This document shows positions 31,693 through 41,988 of a stretch of DNA of 64,000 nucleotides, piece by piece. Made by a program: the position numbers and the translations under genes. A model generated the notes under the pieces. That model saw nothing but the letters and a program-made list of their open reading frames with translations. It made no database searches and had not been told where the DNA came from. The stretch comes from Nostoc mirabile CHAB5784 (lineage in GTDB: Bacteria > Cyanobacteriota > Cyanobacteriia > Cyanobacteriales > Nostocaceae), in the NCBI RefSeq assembly GCF_020829645.1, contig NZ_JAIVFS010000041.1, positions 1-64,000 on the forward strand, in the 5' to 3' direction. The number at the start of each line of letters is the position of its first letter. Within the stretch, counting starts at the first letter, position 1.

Positions 31693-32943
31693 ATGACTGA
31701 ACAATTTCCATTACCGCCGACTAAGATTCTCGAACGCTTGCTGGTTACTGACGGACTGCTGATGAACGCTGATCGCTGGCGAATAGCTCATGAATACCAC
31801 CGTCAGCGACAAAATATTCACTATCAATCTCTCAATCAACCAGGAATTGTTTCTGGGTTGGGAGTGCTATTGATATCTGCTCCGGCAGAAGTTCCGGCAA
31901 ATTACCGCGATCGTCGTTGGGTACAAATTCAGCCTGGTATTGCTATTGATATAACTGGCAACCCGATTATTGTGCCGCAGCCAGAAACTTATCGGATTGC
32001 CACCCAAGCGCAGCAAGAAGGATCGCTGACTGTATATTTGGTTATCAGTTACGTAGACCCAGAAAGGTTGCGCCGGAAAGCAACCGCTGACATTCTCCAA
32101 GAAACTTTTCGTATTGACGAGAAACTCACCTCCCCAGGAGAAACAGAAGTAGAATTGTGCCGGATTTTGCTCTCACCCGGAAAAGTAGAGTTGGAAAATC
32201 CCGCAGATGTGTTTTTTCCTGGCCCTAACCAGCTAGACTTGCGCTACCGCCACCAGGTGCGATCGCGACCCCAAGCAACTGTCCGTGTTGCCCAAATCGC
32301 CAATAGTGCAGCAACAGAGCGCAGTGCTAATAATCTCTCTTATTTACTTCAATCTGTTTCCGCTCTTTACCCAGCGTTGAATGCTCAACAAATCGAGCCA
32401 ATCAACTTGGAAACTAAAGATATTAATTCTCAAATCAAAGCTTGTGATTTATTATTTATTGCAACTTGCGAAGCATTTTCTTTAAACCAGATAGAGTTTG
32501 CAGTCCTTAAAAATTATTTAGATTCAGGAGGCGTTTTATTAATAGATACTCCAAACAATGCAGATTCCACAATTGGCAGCATCTTAGGCTTGGCAGAACA
32601 GTTAGGAACTCCTTTACAAGATATAAAAAAGATGAAAAGCAATCATCCTTTGCGGACAGAACCTTTTTTATTTACTGCCTTACCTAGTGTGAATCAAGAA
32701 CACATTAATCTAGGATATGGTGGCGGCATCATTTTAGTAGTCGGCAACCTTTCAGCCGCATGGGGATTAGATGATGCGCTTTTATTATCGCGAGAAACTA
32801 TCCGCACTGCTCAAGAGATGGGAATCAATATTTTACATTTCAGTTGGAAACGACGACAGATAATGCAGTTACTGAATGCCGGCACTAAAATTGCCGTATC
32901 CAGTTTGCAACTTCGGACAACTAAGAGTGTATTTGATAAATAG
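31693..32943 (+). CDS. CIS-associated protein with DUF4159-like C-terminal domain
   Basis: A 416-residue protein. The N-terminal half (KILERLLVTDGLLMNADRWRIAHEYHRQRQNIHYQSLNQPGIVSGLGVLLI, then WVQIQPGIAIDITGNPIIV) is a conserved module found near the baseplate genes of cyanobacterial CIS loci. The C-terminal half (LLQSVSALYPALNAQQIEP, CDLLFIATCEAFSLNQIEFAVLKNYLDSGGVLLIDTP, GYGGGIILVVGNLSAAWGLDDALLLSRETIRTAQEMGINILHFSWKRRQ) has the pattern of DUF4159, a glutamine-amidotransferase-like fold without a visible catalytic Cys. Exact role unknown; the position suggests a baseplate or accessory component. Confidence 0.72.
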   Translation: MTEQFPLPPTKILERLLVTDGLLMNADRWRIAHEYHRQRQNIHYQSLNQPGIVSGLGVLLISAPAEVPANYRDRRWVQIQPGIAIDITGNPIIVPQPETYRIATQAQQEGSLTVYLVISYVDPERLRRKATADILQETFRIDEKLTSPGETEVELCRILLSPGKVELENPADVFFPGPNQLDLRYRHQVRSRPQATVRVAQIANSAATERSANNLSYLLQSVSALYPALNAQQIEPINLETKDINSQIKACDLLFIATCEAFSLNQIEFAVLKNYLDSGGVLLIDTPNNADSTIGSILGLAEQLGTPLQDIKKMKSNHPLRTEPFLFTALPSVNQEHINLGYGGGIILVVGNLSAAWGLDDALLLSRETIRTAQEMGINILHFSWKRRQIMQLLNAGTKIAVSSLQLRTTKSVFDK

Positions 32944-33194
32944 AATATTTAATCAAGCTAGTTTAAAAGCTATTACAATGTTGTTCAGGTAAGCTATTAG
33001 TTAAATTTTCCTTAATTAATCCCAAATATATATATTATAATTTTTACCAAAAAATTTTTTTTTGTTCGCAGAGGTGAGCAGATGACGCAGATACAAATTA
33101 AGATGTTATCGATTTATGCAAGAGGTTTATGAGAAATTTATCCAAGAAAGAAAGTTAATTATCTTGAATGACAGGTGCGTTGGGTATCTTGATA

Positions 33195-35345
33195 ATGGCA
33201 AATAGTATCAGTACAGAAATTTCAGAACAGGTTATTAAATTTAAGCCAGGTGGAGCGCCTGCCTCTTTTAACATAACTGTGACAAATGACAGCGATCGCT
33301 TCGCTGCATTTCAATTAGAGATTATCGCTGCTGGCGCTGAGGTAATTCCCGGTCTTCGTTGGTACAGTCTTTCGCCAGAAGTAAGTGCCAAAAAACCACC
33401 AGGCGATAGCACGCGATTTACCACTATGATCACGGATAGTCCAGTTCCAGGGTTTGCTGGCATCATGAACCTAACCGTGCGAATTTTCTCATTGGAACTA
33501 GGAGAAGAAACAAGAGAAGTAGTGCGTCTGGTTGTAGAACAAAGCAAAGGACTTACACCTGTAAAATTAACTCTGCCTGTAGCACAATTCCAGGTTTATC
33601 CTAGTGATTTACTAGAAATTCCTGTCAGTGTCTACAACCCAAGTCAACTAACTGTTAATGTCGTTCTCAGTTTTTTGGGTGTAGATATGAAATGGTTGGT
33701 TGACGGTAGCGAAAGACGCTTGCAAATTCCACCCGGAGGTAAAGCAGAGACAACTTTCTTATGCCAACTGCCAATTCCTAGCCAAGTTGCCAGTCAGGCA
33801 TATCCTTTCACTATTGAAGCGAACCTAATTGACGGCCCTTTATCTAGTGCAACTGGAACTATAACAGTTTTACCTAAAGGGTTTGTAGAGTTTAGCTGCA
33901 TACCCGAAAAACAGCAGATGCCGCCATCAGCCTCAGCATGGTGGGTACTTAAGTGGAAGTGCGACTCTGCCACCTACATACTCAAATTTGACAATGCCAG
34001 TAATTTAAAACCGGATGTAACGGTGCAGGTACAACCAGAAGCCGGACAGAGCAAAAGCACTTGGGAGCTTATCCCAGAGAAAGCCGAGATATCTCCTGGC
34101 GAAACAGCCGAGTTGCAGCTAGTGATAAACAAGCGCAGGCACTGGTGGGGAGGCAGCAAGAAATTGCAGTTTGAGGTCAACGCTACTGAGTCAGCAACAG
34201 GCATAGATATCCGCAACGATACCCAATTCCTAAAACTGAATGTGCTGCCTGTTTTGCCGATTTGGATGCAACTATTGATAGGTGCAGGCTTGCTCACACT
34301 AGCTTGGGCTTGTTCCTGGCTGAATCCTGATAACCCGTTTTTCGGTCACAATGCTCCTGTCACTTCTGTGCAATTCAATGGAATGGGGGACAAGGTGGTG
34401 AGCGGGGGTAATGACAAAAAAATCATTAAATGGAATAGTGCGGGCATCCTGAATCCACTGATTAACCAGTTCGAGGGTGACTTGGGCGACCTCGGCAGAG
34501 CAGTGCGCGTGGTTCGCTATCGCCCAGTGGACAATAATCTCTTAGCGGCAGGTTTAGAAAATGGTGAGATCAGGTTATTTAATCTGGCTGGAGATGGCAA
34601 CAAACCTATAGATTCTTTCTTATTTCGCAAAGATGATCGCGTATTTGCTCTAGAGTTTACTAAAGACTCGCGCTTTTTGTTCAGTGGTCACGGCAGCGGT
34701 TTAGTTTTGCAGTGGGATATCCAAAGCGACCTGGAAAACAACGTCAGTGTTAATAACTCGCCTTTTAAAGAAAAAAAATTCGATTTCGCGGTTTATGCTC
34801 TGGCTCTAGCCGGAAAAGCAAATAAAAATCTCATGATTGGCGGTCGCTTTAATCAATTGTGGATGTGGAATTTTGCAACTGATAAAGTTCGTTCCTTGCC
34901 GTATCCAGAAGGCAGCAAAGACGACTACATTCAAAGTTTAACAGTTGCCGCTTATAAGCCAAATTTAATGGCAACAGCCGATACTCAAGGATATATTACC
35001 TTGTGGAATCTGGATAAATGCTTGAGCAAGGATGTTAAGTGTACCATTGTTGATCGCTGGGCTAACGGTCATGGCAACAAGCCAGTCCGTTCTGTGGCTC
35101 TGAATAGAAATGGTTGCTACTTAGCTAGTGGGGGAGACGACGGGCGGGTGATGCTCTGGCCTTTGAGTATTGACGGCAAGAGGCATCTCCAATTCGCCAA
35201 CGGTCAAGAGCTGGCCAAGTCTGAGAAACGAATCAATAGCGTTGATGTCAAAAGACAAGGCAAAAACGTCTTTGTGCTCAGTGGTGGTGACAATACGGAA
35301 GTGAGGATTAATGTTACTCCACAAAGCGATACGGGCTGTAAGTAA
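33195..35345 (+). CDS. Ig-like / transmembrane / WD40 protein, putative membrane anchor of the CIS
   Basis: A 716-residue protein (ATG 33195; an upstream in-frame ATG at 33168 adds nine residues). Residues about 1-350 are several Ig-like NEW3/COG1470-type domains (ASFNITVTNDSDRFAAFQLEI, YPSDLLEIPVSVYNPSQLTVNVVLSFLG, ISPGETAELQLVIN). One membrane helix lies at about 354-375 (LPIWMQLLIGAGLLTLAWACSWL). The rest is a WD40 beta-propeller (HNAPVTSVQFNGMGDKVVSGGNDKKIIKWN; PVRSVALNRNGCYLASGGDDGRVMLW). The cyanobacterial thylakoid-anchored CIS is held by extended baseplate/fibre components, and this TM-bearing gene beside the baseplate genes is a natural candidate. Topology is not proven. Confidence 0.8.
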   Translation: MANSISTEISEQVIKFKPGGAPASFNITVTNDSDRFAAFQLEIIAAGAEVIPGLRWYSLSPEVSAKKPPGDSTRFTTMITDSPVPGFAGIMNLTVRIFSLELGEETREVVRLVVEQSKGLTPVKLTLPVAQFQVYPSDLLEIPVSVYNPSQLTVNVVLSFLGVDMKWLVDGSERRLQIPPGGKAETTFLCQLPIPSQVASQAYPFTIEANLIDGPLSSATGTITVLPKGFVEFSCIPEKQQMPPSASAWWVLKWKCDSATYILKFDNASNLKPDVTVQVQPEAGQSKSTWELIPEKAEISPGETAELQLVINKRRHWWGGSKKLQFEVNATESATGIDIRNDTQFLKLNVLPVLPIWMQLLIGAGLLTLAWACSWLNPDNPFFGHNAPVTSVQFNGMGDKVVSGGNDKKIIKWNSAGILNPLINQFEGDLGDLGRAVRVVRYRPVDNNLLAAGLENGEIRLFNLAGDGNKPIDSFLFRKDDRVFALEFTKDSRFLFSGHGSGLVLQWDIQSDLENNVSVNNSPFKEKKFDFAVYALALAGKANKNLMIGGRFNQLWMWNFATDKVRSLPYPEGSKDDYIQSLTVAAYKPNLMATADTQGYITLWNLDKCLSKDVKCTIVDRWANGHGNKPVRSVALNRNGCYLASGGDDGRVMLWPLSIDGKRHLQFANGQELAKSEKRINSVDVKRQGKNVFVLSGGDNTEVRINVTPQSDTGCK

Positions 35346-35378
35346 GATTATAAACGTGAGAGTCAAAGGAAGGTAAAA

Positions 35379-38186
35379 ATGACGACGGCAGAGCGCCAAA
35401 GCAATCAACAAGTCAGCGACCTAGAGATGGCTGATATTCTGGCGCTGCCTGATTCTGAGCGGCAGATTGTACTATGGATGCTGCAAACAGCAGAAGCAGT
35501 CAGCTTGTCTGAAGTGGCAGCTTATATCGGTGAAGATCAGGAAGTTACCTTCACCATGCTTGACTATTTAGTACAACGCAGTTTTCTTCAATTATTAGAA
35601 GGGGAAGGTGAACCAAGCTACAGAATTCGCTTTCGCCACGAAACTTCCAGCGAAGACGTTACTGCTCAACTATCTCCAGGTTTGCCTTTAGCGCTGATAG
35701 TCAACCCTTCTGGCGCTCAAACAGTTGTCGCTGGCTCTACGTTTGAACTCTGCGTCACTGTCATCAACAAAGGGAATCAAAGCGCCTTAATTGATCTCTT
35801 TCTCGATGAAAGCTCTCATACCGTGCGCCAATGGTGTGCTGAACCTAACAAGCGGGTAGCTTTATACTCGAACAGTAGCAGCGAACTAATCTTCGAGTTT
35901 CAGGTGCCTGTGCAAACGTTATTAGGTATATACAATTACACTCTTGTAGTCGATGCGCCACAGCACTACCCAGAAGATACTCCCATACTGCACTTGCAAT
36001 GGCTGCAAGTTTTGCCCCCAGTTGAAACGGCAGTACGTGTTAATGACCCCACTTTTACGCTGCAACCAGTCACGACTTCTCAGACACCTACACCTCTGCG
36101 ACCGGGAGAATCGTTTTCTGTAAATGTCAGCGTTTATAACCGCTCTGACCGGGTAGACCGTTTTCGCATCACTTGCCCAGACATACCAGAAAGTTGGTTT
36201 AAGGTCGTATATCCCCAGGGGTTGGAACAAATTGGCATGATGATAGCACCGGATGCCTTAGACCTTAATCCAGGCGCTAGGGGCGATATCCTATTGCTGC
36301 TCACTCCCCCGCTTGATGCTATCGCTGGAATTTATTTCCCTACCGTCCGGTTGTATTCTACCAACAATCCAAATTTGGTGCTGCTGGATGTTGTGTATGT
36401 GCAAGTTCTTCCGGTTTACCTGATAACTGCGGAATTCCTGATTTTAAGAAGCAGGGTGAGAAATCAGGAAGGCATATTTCAGCTAAAGTTGACCAATGCT
36501 GGCAACATAACGCGGGAAGTTTTAATCCGCACGCAAACTGCTGATGAAAAGGAGCTTTGCACTTACACTGTAGAGCCAAGTTGTGTGCGCTTATTGCCAA
36601 AAAGTTCAACTAATATTGATTTACGGGTCAAACCTAATAAATGGTGGCGCAGACCTGTCTATGGAGCGCCGGAGCTAATCGAGTTCCGAGTTGAACTTGA
36701 AGATACCGAGCAGTTGCCGCTGCCTAATTATATTCCTCAAGGAACTTTAATTTGGGAGCCGCGCCCTTGGTGGCAGTTCCTGCCTTTATTTATAGCAGGA
36801 GTCGCAACTCTGGTAGCGATCGCTTTCTTGATCTGGTGGACATTTTTTAAACCCCCTGCTCAACCCAAAATTGTCGAATTTGCTTCTGCAAACAATTTAT
36901 ATCAAGAAGTTAATAATGACTTCATTCGCCTAAATTGGCAAATCCGCAATCCACGGCAAATTCATCTATTGACTATAACGGGTCAGTCAGCTGACAGTAC
37001 TGCTTCTGTAGCGCCGATAGTTTACGACTTTAGCCAAGGTGTACCTAATGAACTCAAAGAATCTTGCAGTTTACGGTCGGTGCTAATTTGTCAGAATGTG
37101 CGTACAGGTGCAAGTCTTGCAAGCGAATATATTTTTGATCTCAAAGTTTTTTCTAAAAATAACAAAGAAACAGCAACGGATTCGCTGAAAACCAATCCCA
37201 TAAAAATTGCTCCATTACCCATACCAAAAATTATTGAATTTAGTTCTGATAAACCGATATATGAAGAAGCGATATTAAATCCAAGACCTATTGTTAAAGC
37301 AGCGAAAAGCAAACGAAATCCGGTTATAAATATAAATAATAGTATTTTATTGAATTGGAAAATTAGTAATCCAGAACAGCTTAACCAACTAAATATTATT
37401 GCTAAAGCAGCTGATGGGACTAATATTACAGTTAAATTATATGACTTTAGCCAAGGGGTTGACCGTAACCTTAAGCAATTATGCCAAATAGGAGATGCGT
37501 TAATCTGTAAAAATGTTCCTACAGGAATTAAACAAGGAGGAAGCTATACATTTGAATTGATAGTTTCATCCCAAAAAGGACAAGAAAAACCTTCAGATTT
37601 GAAAAAAATAGATAATATTCAGATTAAACCTCAGCCACCTCAAATTGTGGAATTTAAGGTTAATGGTAAAGATGCTCCAGCAAAATATTTAATCCCAATT
37701 GGTGGTGTAAATGCAGCGAAAAATATGTATATATCTTGGAAGGTAGAAGGTGGAAAAGACGTGAAAGTAGAGCTACTGCCTGCACCTGGAAGTGTGCCTT
37801 TATCGGGTAGCGCATCTTATCCCCTTGAGGACAAGGCAGGCAGTATCACGATGACACTGCAAGTAAAAAGTTCAGATGGCGAACCAATTACTAGAGCCGT
37901 AACAATCGAAACTTTCGCTTTGCCAGTTCTTGCGCCACCAACAATTAAAACTTTCACTCCGCCGCAATCGCTGAAACAGCCAATTCCGCCGGTTCCCACG
38001 CCACCAAGCGCGGCAAGTGCAGTGCCACCAGTATCCCCTGGAAGGGAAACTGGGGCATCAGGTACGAACTCAGGTTCGCAGCCAGCGCCTAATTCTGGCG
38101 CAGCATCGCCTCCTGCTGTCGATTCGCCTACACCTTCGGAACCAGATTTGCTTTCTCCCTCTGAATTACCGCCTAAATTTGATTAA
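35379..38186 (+). CDS. Winged-helix / Ig-like / transmembrane protein, putative membrane-linked CIS component
   Basis: A 935-residue protein. Residues about 15-90 resemble a winged-helix module (MADILALPDSERQIVLWMLQTAEAVSLSEVAAYIG..). About 105-455 are Ig-like NEW3 domains (STFELCVTVINKGNQSALIDLFLDES; RPGESFSVNVSVYNRSDRVDRFRITC). One membrane helix lies at about 465-490 (WQFLPLFIAGVATLVAIAFLIWWTFF), followed by repeated beta domains, each with a LYDFSQGV/VYDFSQGV motif and a C-x-C pair, and a Pro/Ser-rich C-terminal tail. It has the same Ig-then-TM layout as its neighbour 33195-35345, 33 bp upstream. Together they look like a pair that tethers the baseplate to a membrane. Confidence 0.78.
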   Translation: MTTAERQSNQQVSDLEMADILALPDSERQIVLWMLQTAEAVSLSEVAAYIGEDQEVTFTMLDYLVQRSFLQLLEGEGEPSYRIRFRHETSSEDVTAQLSPGLPLALIVNPSGAQTVVAGSTFELCVTVINKGNQSALIDLFLDESSHTVRQWCAEPNKRVALYSNSSSELIFEFQVPVQTLLGIYNYTLVVDAPQHYPEDTPILHLQWLQVLPPVETAVRVNDPTFTLQPVTTSQTPTPLRPGESFSVNVSVYNRSDRVDRFRITCPDIPESWFKVVYPQGLEQIGMMIAPDALDLNPGARGDILLLLTPPLDAIAGIYFPTVRLYSTNNPNLVLLDVVYVQVLPVYLITAEFLILRSRVRNQEGIFQLKLTNAGNITREVLIRTQTADEKELCTYTVEPSCVRLLPKSSTNIDLRVKPNKWWRRPVYGAPELIEFRVELEDTEQLPLPNYIPQGTLIWEPRPWWQFLPLFIAGVATLVAIAFLIWWTFFKPPAQPKIVEFASANNLYQEVNNDFIRLNWQIRNPRQIHLLTITGQSADSTASVAPIVYDFSQGVPNELKESCSLRSVLICQNVRTGASLASEYIFDLKVFSKNNKETATDSLKTNPIKIAPLPIPKIIEFSSDKPIYEEAILNPRPIVKAAKSKRNPVININNSILLNWKISNPEQLNQLNIIAKAADGTNITVKLYDFSQGVDRNLKQLCQIGDALICKNVPTGIKQGGSYTFELIVSSQKGQEKPSDLKKIDNIQIKPQPPQIVEFKVNGKDAPAKYLIPIGGVNAAKNMYISWKVEGGKDVKVELLPAPGSVPLSGSASYPLEDKAGSITMTLQVKSSDGEPITRAVTIETFALPVLAPPTIKTFTPPQSLKQPIPPVPTPPSAASAVPPVSPGRETGASGTNSGSQPAPNSGAASPPAVDSPTPSEPDLLSPSELPPKFD

Positions 38187-38221
38187 CAAAATTATAAAAA
38201 ATTCTAACTTTTGGCTAGATA

Positions 38222-39946
38222 ATGAAAAATATATTGAAATTGATTATTACTATAACTAAAGAAAAGACCAAAGGTAAGGCTTTTTTATTTTGCCTCTTGT
38301 CTGTTTTAGCTGTTAATTTTTGTCACAATGAATCGGTATTAGCTCAAGAGGAGTTAAAAGACTTTGATTACTGGGTGAGTTTGTGTGATTTGCTTGGCAG
38401 TGAAAACAAATATACCGATGCAATCGCAGCTTGCGATCGCGCCCTCATATTGAATCCCAAAAATCCCAAAATTTGGACGGCGCGGATTGAACCACTACTG
38501 AATTTAGGCAAGTACCCTGAAGCAATTGTTTCTGCCAATACGGCGATTAATTTCAAAGCTGATTATTCATTAGCTTGGGTTTACCGTTGCCAAGCTTTTT
38601 CTGGATTGGGTAAATATGAAGAAGCGATCGCAGCTTGCGATCGCGCCCTGCAAGGAGATGGCAATTGGGGCAAAGAAACAGCAGCGTTAGGTTGGTATCT
38701 CAAGGGTGCAGCATTAGAAAAATCGGGTAAATATGAAGAAGCGATCACGGCTTATGATCGCGCCCTTGGCGTTAATCCCGATTTTTCTTTAGCCATGACT
38801 AGCCGTTGCCAAGCTTTCTCTAAATTAGGTAAATACGAACAAGCGATCGCAGCTTGCGAGTTGGCGCTGAAAATCGACAAAAATTGGGACAAAGCCACAC
38901 CAGCACTGGCTTGGTACAACAAAGGATTGGCACTCAGAAAGTTAAGCAAGTATGAAGCCGCCCTTGCCTCATACAACCAAGCGATCGCCATTAAAATTGA
39001 CGATGCCCCTACCTGGGCAGAAGATGGTTATGTGCTGGGGATTTTAGGAAAGTACGAACAAGCACTTTCATCTTATGAGTGGGCATTAAAAATTAAACCG
39101 GATTACTCTCTAGCTTTAGCCAATCAGTGTACAGCCTTAAATCGGGTCGGCAATTATAAAGATGCCCTCGCTGCCTGTGATAAAGCGCTGCTTGGCGATG
39201 GCAACTGGGGGGATTTCACCCCGGCTATTGCCTGGAACCAGAGAGGGAATGCGCTAATTGGCAATGGCAAATACGAAGAAGCCCTAGCTTCAATTGAACG
39301 GGCAATCGGCTTAAAAACTGATTATGCCGAAGCTTGGAACAATCGCAGCGTCGTACTGTGGTATTTGGGTAGATTTCAAGATGCCCTGGCTTCTAGTGAT
39401 CGCGCTATAAAACTAAATCCTAACTACTCTCAGGGTTGGTTCAATAGAGCCAGAATCCTCAGAACTTTAAAACAGTATCCATTGGCCTTAGCGGCTTATG
39501 ATCGGGCGCTGGCAGGCGAGGCGAAGTCAGGTGATAACCTTACCCTGGCAGATATCTGGGCAAACCGCAGCGTCGTACTGTGGTATTTAGGACGACAACC
39601 TGAAGCCCTGGCTTCTAGCGATCGTGCTGTTAGTATCAGTCCGGATCTATTTCAGGCATGGTATAATCGAGGTGTGGTTTTATCGCAGTTGAAACGCTAT
39701 CAAGAAGCGCTGACAGCTTATAATCGGGCAAATGCTATCAAAGAAAACGATCCTAGTGTCTTGGTAGGTAAAGGCTATGCTTTAATGAAATTAAACAATG
39801 ACGTTGATGCGATCGCGGCTTTTAATGCTGCTTTAAAAATTGACGGTAACAATATTGTCGCGCAGCAAAACAAAGAGTTTGTCATGCACAAGTTGCAACA
39901 AAAAAAGAAGCCGCTACCAGCCGCAAATCCAAAATTAAAAAATTGA
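38222..39946 (+). CDS. TPR-repeat protein with N-terminal signal/anchor
   Basis: A 574-residue protein with a hydrophobic N-terminus (GKAFLFCLLSVLAVNFC, then AQEEL, a plausible signal-peptide cleavage region) and about a dozen tetratricopeptide repeats. They have the usual W..G..L...G+Y.EA...Y..A+.I.P spacing, many followed by LAW or AW-NR. TPR arrays bind partner proteins. It is the last gene of the CIS right arm, after the Ig proteins, and may assist assembly or anchoring outside the cytoplasm. TPR proteins are common, so a CIS role rests on position only. Confidence 0.85.
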   Translation: MKNILKLIITITKEKTKGKAFLFCLLSVLAVNFCHNESVLAQEELKDFDYWVSLCDLLGSENKYTDAIAACDRALILNPKNPKIWTARIEPLLNLGKYPEAIVSANTAINFKADYSLAWVYRCQAFSGLGKYEEAIAACDRALQGDGNWGKETAALGWYLKGAALEKSGKYEEAITAYDRALGVNPDFSLAMTSRCQAFSKLGKYEQAIAACELALKIDKNWDKATPALAWYNKGLALRKLSKYEAALASYNQAIAIKIDDAPTWAEDGYVLGILGKYEQALSSYEWALKIKPDYSLALANQCTALNRVGNYKDALAACDKALLGDGNWGDFTPAIAWNQRGNALIGNGKYEEALASIERAIGLKTDYAEAWNNRSVVLWYLGRFQDALASSDRAIKLNPNYSQGWFNRARILRTLKQYPLALAAYDRALAGEAKSGDNLTLADIWANRSVVLWYLGRQPEALASSDRAVSISPDLFQAWYNRGVVLSQLKRYQEALTAYNRANAIKENDPSVLVGKGYALMKLNNDVDAIAAFNAALKIDGNNIVAQQNKEFVMHKLQQKKKPLPAANPKLKN

Positions 39947-40579
39947 ATATTTGTCAAAGCTAGTTGCCTTGATGAATCAATTTCAGTAGACCGAAAAGTT
40001 CTGCGATCGCTCTGTGACGAATACCTGTCTAAGTGGATTTTTATCTAAAATCTGTATTTTTACATAGCCTTTTCCAAGTTTTCTATTTTGGCGTAGATAT
40101 AGCGAAGCTGTCACCAGGGGCAAGATAGCCTGAAAGTACTGCGGTGAATGACTTTCAGACTATAAGTGTCGGTGGAAGGATAATATTGCCGGAATAGCTT
40201 GCTTATGCTTCCAATTAACTGCGGCAACATTATGGGTTCTTGGCAACTTTTGGTGATCTTGGCTGGGGGAAGGCAGAAGGCAGAGGGCAGAAGGCTAAGA
40301 GTATCAATTAAAACTTTAGTTCTGGGTTTAAAGCCCAGTTTCAAAGAAAATGTCAGTAGACCGAAAACTTCCAATACTGCTCGGTTAAGGGAAAATAGGT
40401 GGTGGAGTAAAGAATTATTTGTTCGCGTTTATTTTACGAGAACAAAAATTGCTAAAAAAGTTGCTTATACCTGAAGGCACTCTCAAAAAAAATTAATTGT
40501 CAATTGCTCAGAATATTTAAAACCTGTTGAACTATAAATTGAGGATGAATAATTTACTGCATCGCCCAAATGGATGTAT
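39947..40579. other. 633-bp gap at the right end of the CIS locus
   Basis: Contains the phrase TCAGTAGACCGAAAA twice (about 39985 and 40352), a GGCAGAAGGCAGAGGGCAGAAGG purine stretch (40270-40295) and A/T-rich filler. The rightmost part may be the terminal region of the IS4-type remnant. No supported gene. Confidence 0.5.
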
Positions 40580-41068
40580 TTAACTTGCCTTTTTAAAAAC
40601 TTCAAAGGATAGTTGTTGTCGGAGAGTACTATTATTTCTATGACTTCGTTTTTTACTCTTATACTTTGAGCGAGTCTTCTTGACTACTCTCGGATTAGTT
40701 CTGCTTTGTGGTGGTGGGATTTCTAAGTCTAATATTTCCGAAATTAACCAGCTAAAATATATATTGAAATTAGTGGAATCATCTATGTTCTGTTGAAATT
40801 GTGGAATGGCACGTCGAATTACTTTTAAACTTCCAGTAAAACTTAAACGTAAAGGTGAAATTCCGCCTATTGTTGCACTGTGAAACATGGTGGCACGTAT
40901 GCAATAATATCCTAATAACCAGCCATAAATTTCTTGAATCACCTCACGAGGGTTCTTGGAGCGAATAGGAGTTTTGCGACCGTTAAGATGAACTTTTAAT
41001 TCATCTAACGTATTCTCTGCTTCCCATCTCTGGTGATACTCTTGAGCTAGAAGCCAGGGCAAACGCAT
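40580..41068 (-). pseudogene. IS4-family transposase, C-terminal fragment
   Basis: The 162-codon frame has the C-terminal DDE signature region of IS4-type transposases, including YHQRWEAENTLDELKVHLNG, where E in 'Y..RWe.E...dElK' is the catalytic glutamate. It ends with a basic RKKTRSKYKSKKRSHR-type tail. The N-terminal two thirds with both catalytic aspartates are missing; the frame begins at an internal Met. A second, shorter copy of the same C-terminus lies at 42245-42433. Non-functional. Confidence 0.75.
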
Positions 41069-41490
41069 CTAAATATTGACAAGCCTGAATCAGGGTGAAA
41101 TACACCAAGACTCAAACTACATAAGGTTTTGAGGAAATTAAATCTCACTCATTATAAAAGTGATAATCATTACGAGGGGGGAGTTAGAGGCAGCCGACGG
41201 CTGCCTGAACTTTCACGGTCAGTTCTCCACTCTTCTAGCGTAGGTTTTCTCACAGTCTGATTCTCAATAGTTTTAGATTAATGACTAGGAATCACGAGAA
41301 GATCAGCACAAAGAAAAACTCAATTTATGCGCTCGCCACCGGGAAGGGCGGTTACGCCATCGCTAACTGATCAAAGTGACTTTTACAGATGGCGTAAAAA
41401 GTCAGGACGGCTGCCCTTCATTGAACGTGGTATTCTCACATTTATCAGAAAGAAGAATTACGTTCTCCCAGCTCCTAAGATGAAGCGATC
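41069..41490. other. 422-bp gap in the IS graveyard
   Basis: A short perfect palindrome GGCAGCCGACGGCTGCC lies at about 41189. Apart from that there is degenerate sequence without a convincing coding frame; an open frame at 41327-41530 has no transposase similarity. Confidence 0.45.
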
Positions 41491-41988
41491 TTGCCGAAAA
41501 TCACAATTGCTGACCATTTTTTGGGAATAGAAGACCCATATAAAACAGAAGAAACAGGGCATGGTCGTCATGAAATCCGCAATTACGTAATGTTATCTCA
41601 AATTGAATCTCGGCTTAACCCAGATTCAGTTTGGTCAAACTTTAATAGTGTTGGAATGGTAGAATCCGTTCGCTCGTTAAATGGTGAAACAACGGTTGAA
41701 ACTCGTTATTTTATTAGTAGCCTTGAAGATAATGCTGAACAGTTTGGTAATTCTATTCGCAGTCATTGGGGAGTTGAAAATTCATTGCATTGGGTATTAG
41801 ATGTCGCTTTGAGAGAAGATGACTGTCGGATAAGAAAAGATAATGCTCCACAAAATTTTGCAATTCTTAGACATATTGCGGTCAATCTTTTAACTCAAGA
41901 GAAGCGTGTTAAGCGTGGAATCAAAAATAAACAGTTTCTCGCGGCGATGGATAATAACTATTTACTAAATATTTTAGCATTAGCTTAA
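41491..41988 (+). pseudogene. ISAs1-family transposase, C-terminal fragment
   Basis: The frame starting at TTG 41491 reads ETGHGRHEIRNYVML, the conserved HGRxExR block of ISAs1 (DDE_Tnp_ISAs1) transposases, followed by VETRYFISSLEDNAEQFGNSIRSHWGVENSLHWVLDVALREDDCRIRKDNAPQNFAILRHIAVNLL with the catalytic E region (HWGVEN..HW). The N-terminal part with the DGK aspartate is missing. Inactive remnant. It is related to, but not the same copy as, the minus-strand ISAs1 pseudogene at 42443-43685. Confidence 0.85.

Noticed and set aside
41327..41530. 67-codon frame upstream of the ISAs1 fragment
   Set aside because: No similarity to a transposase and it contains parts of dispersed repeats; likely chance.
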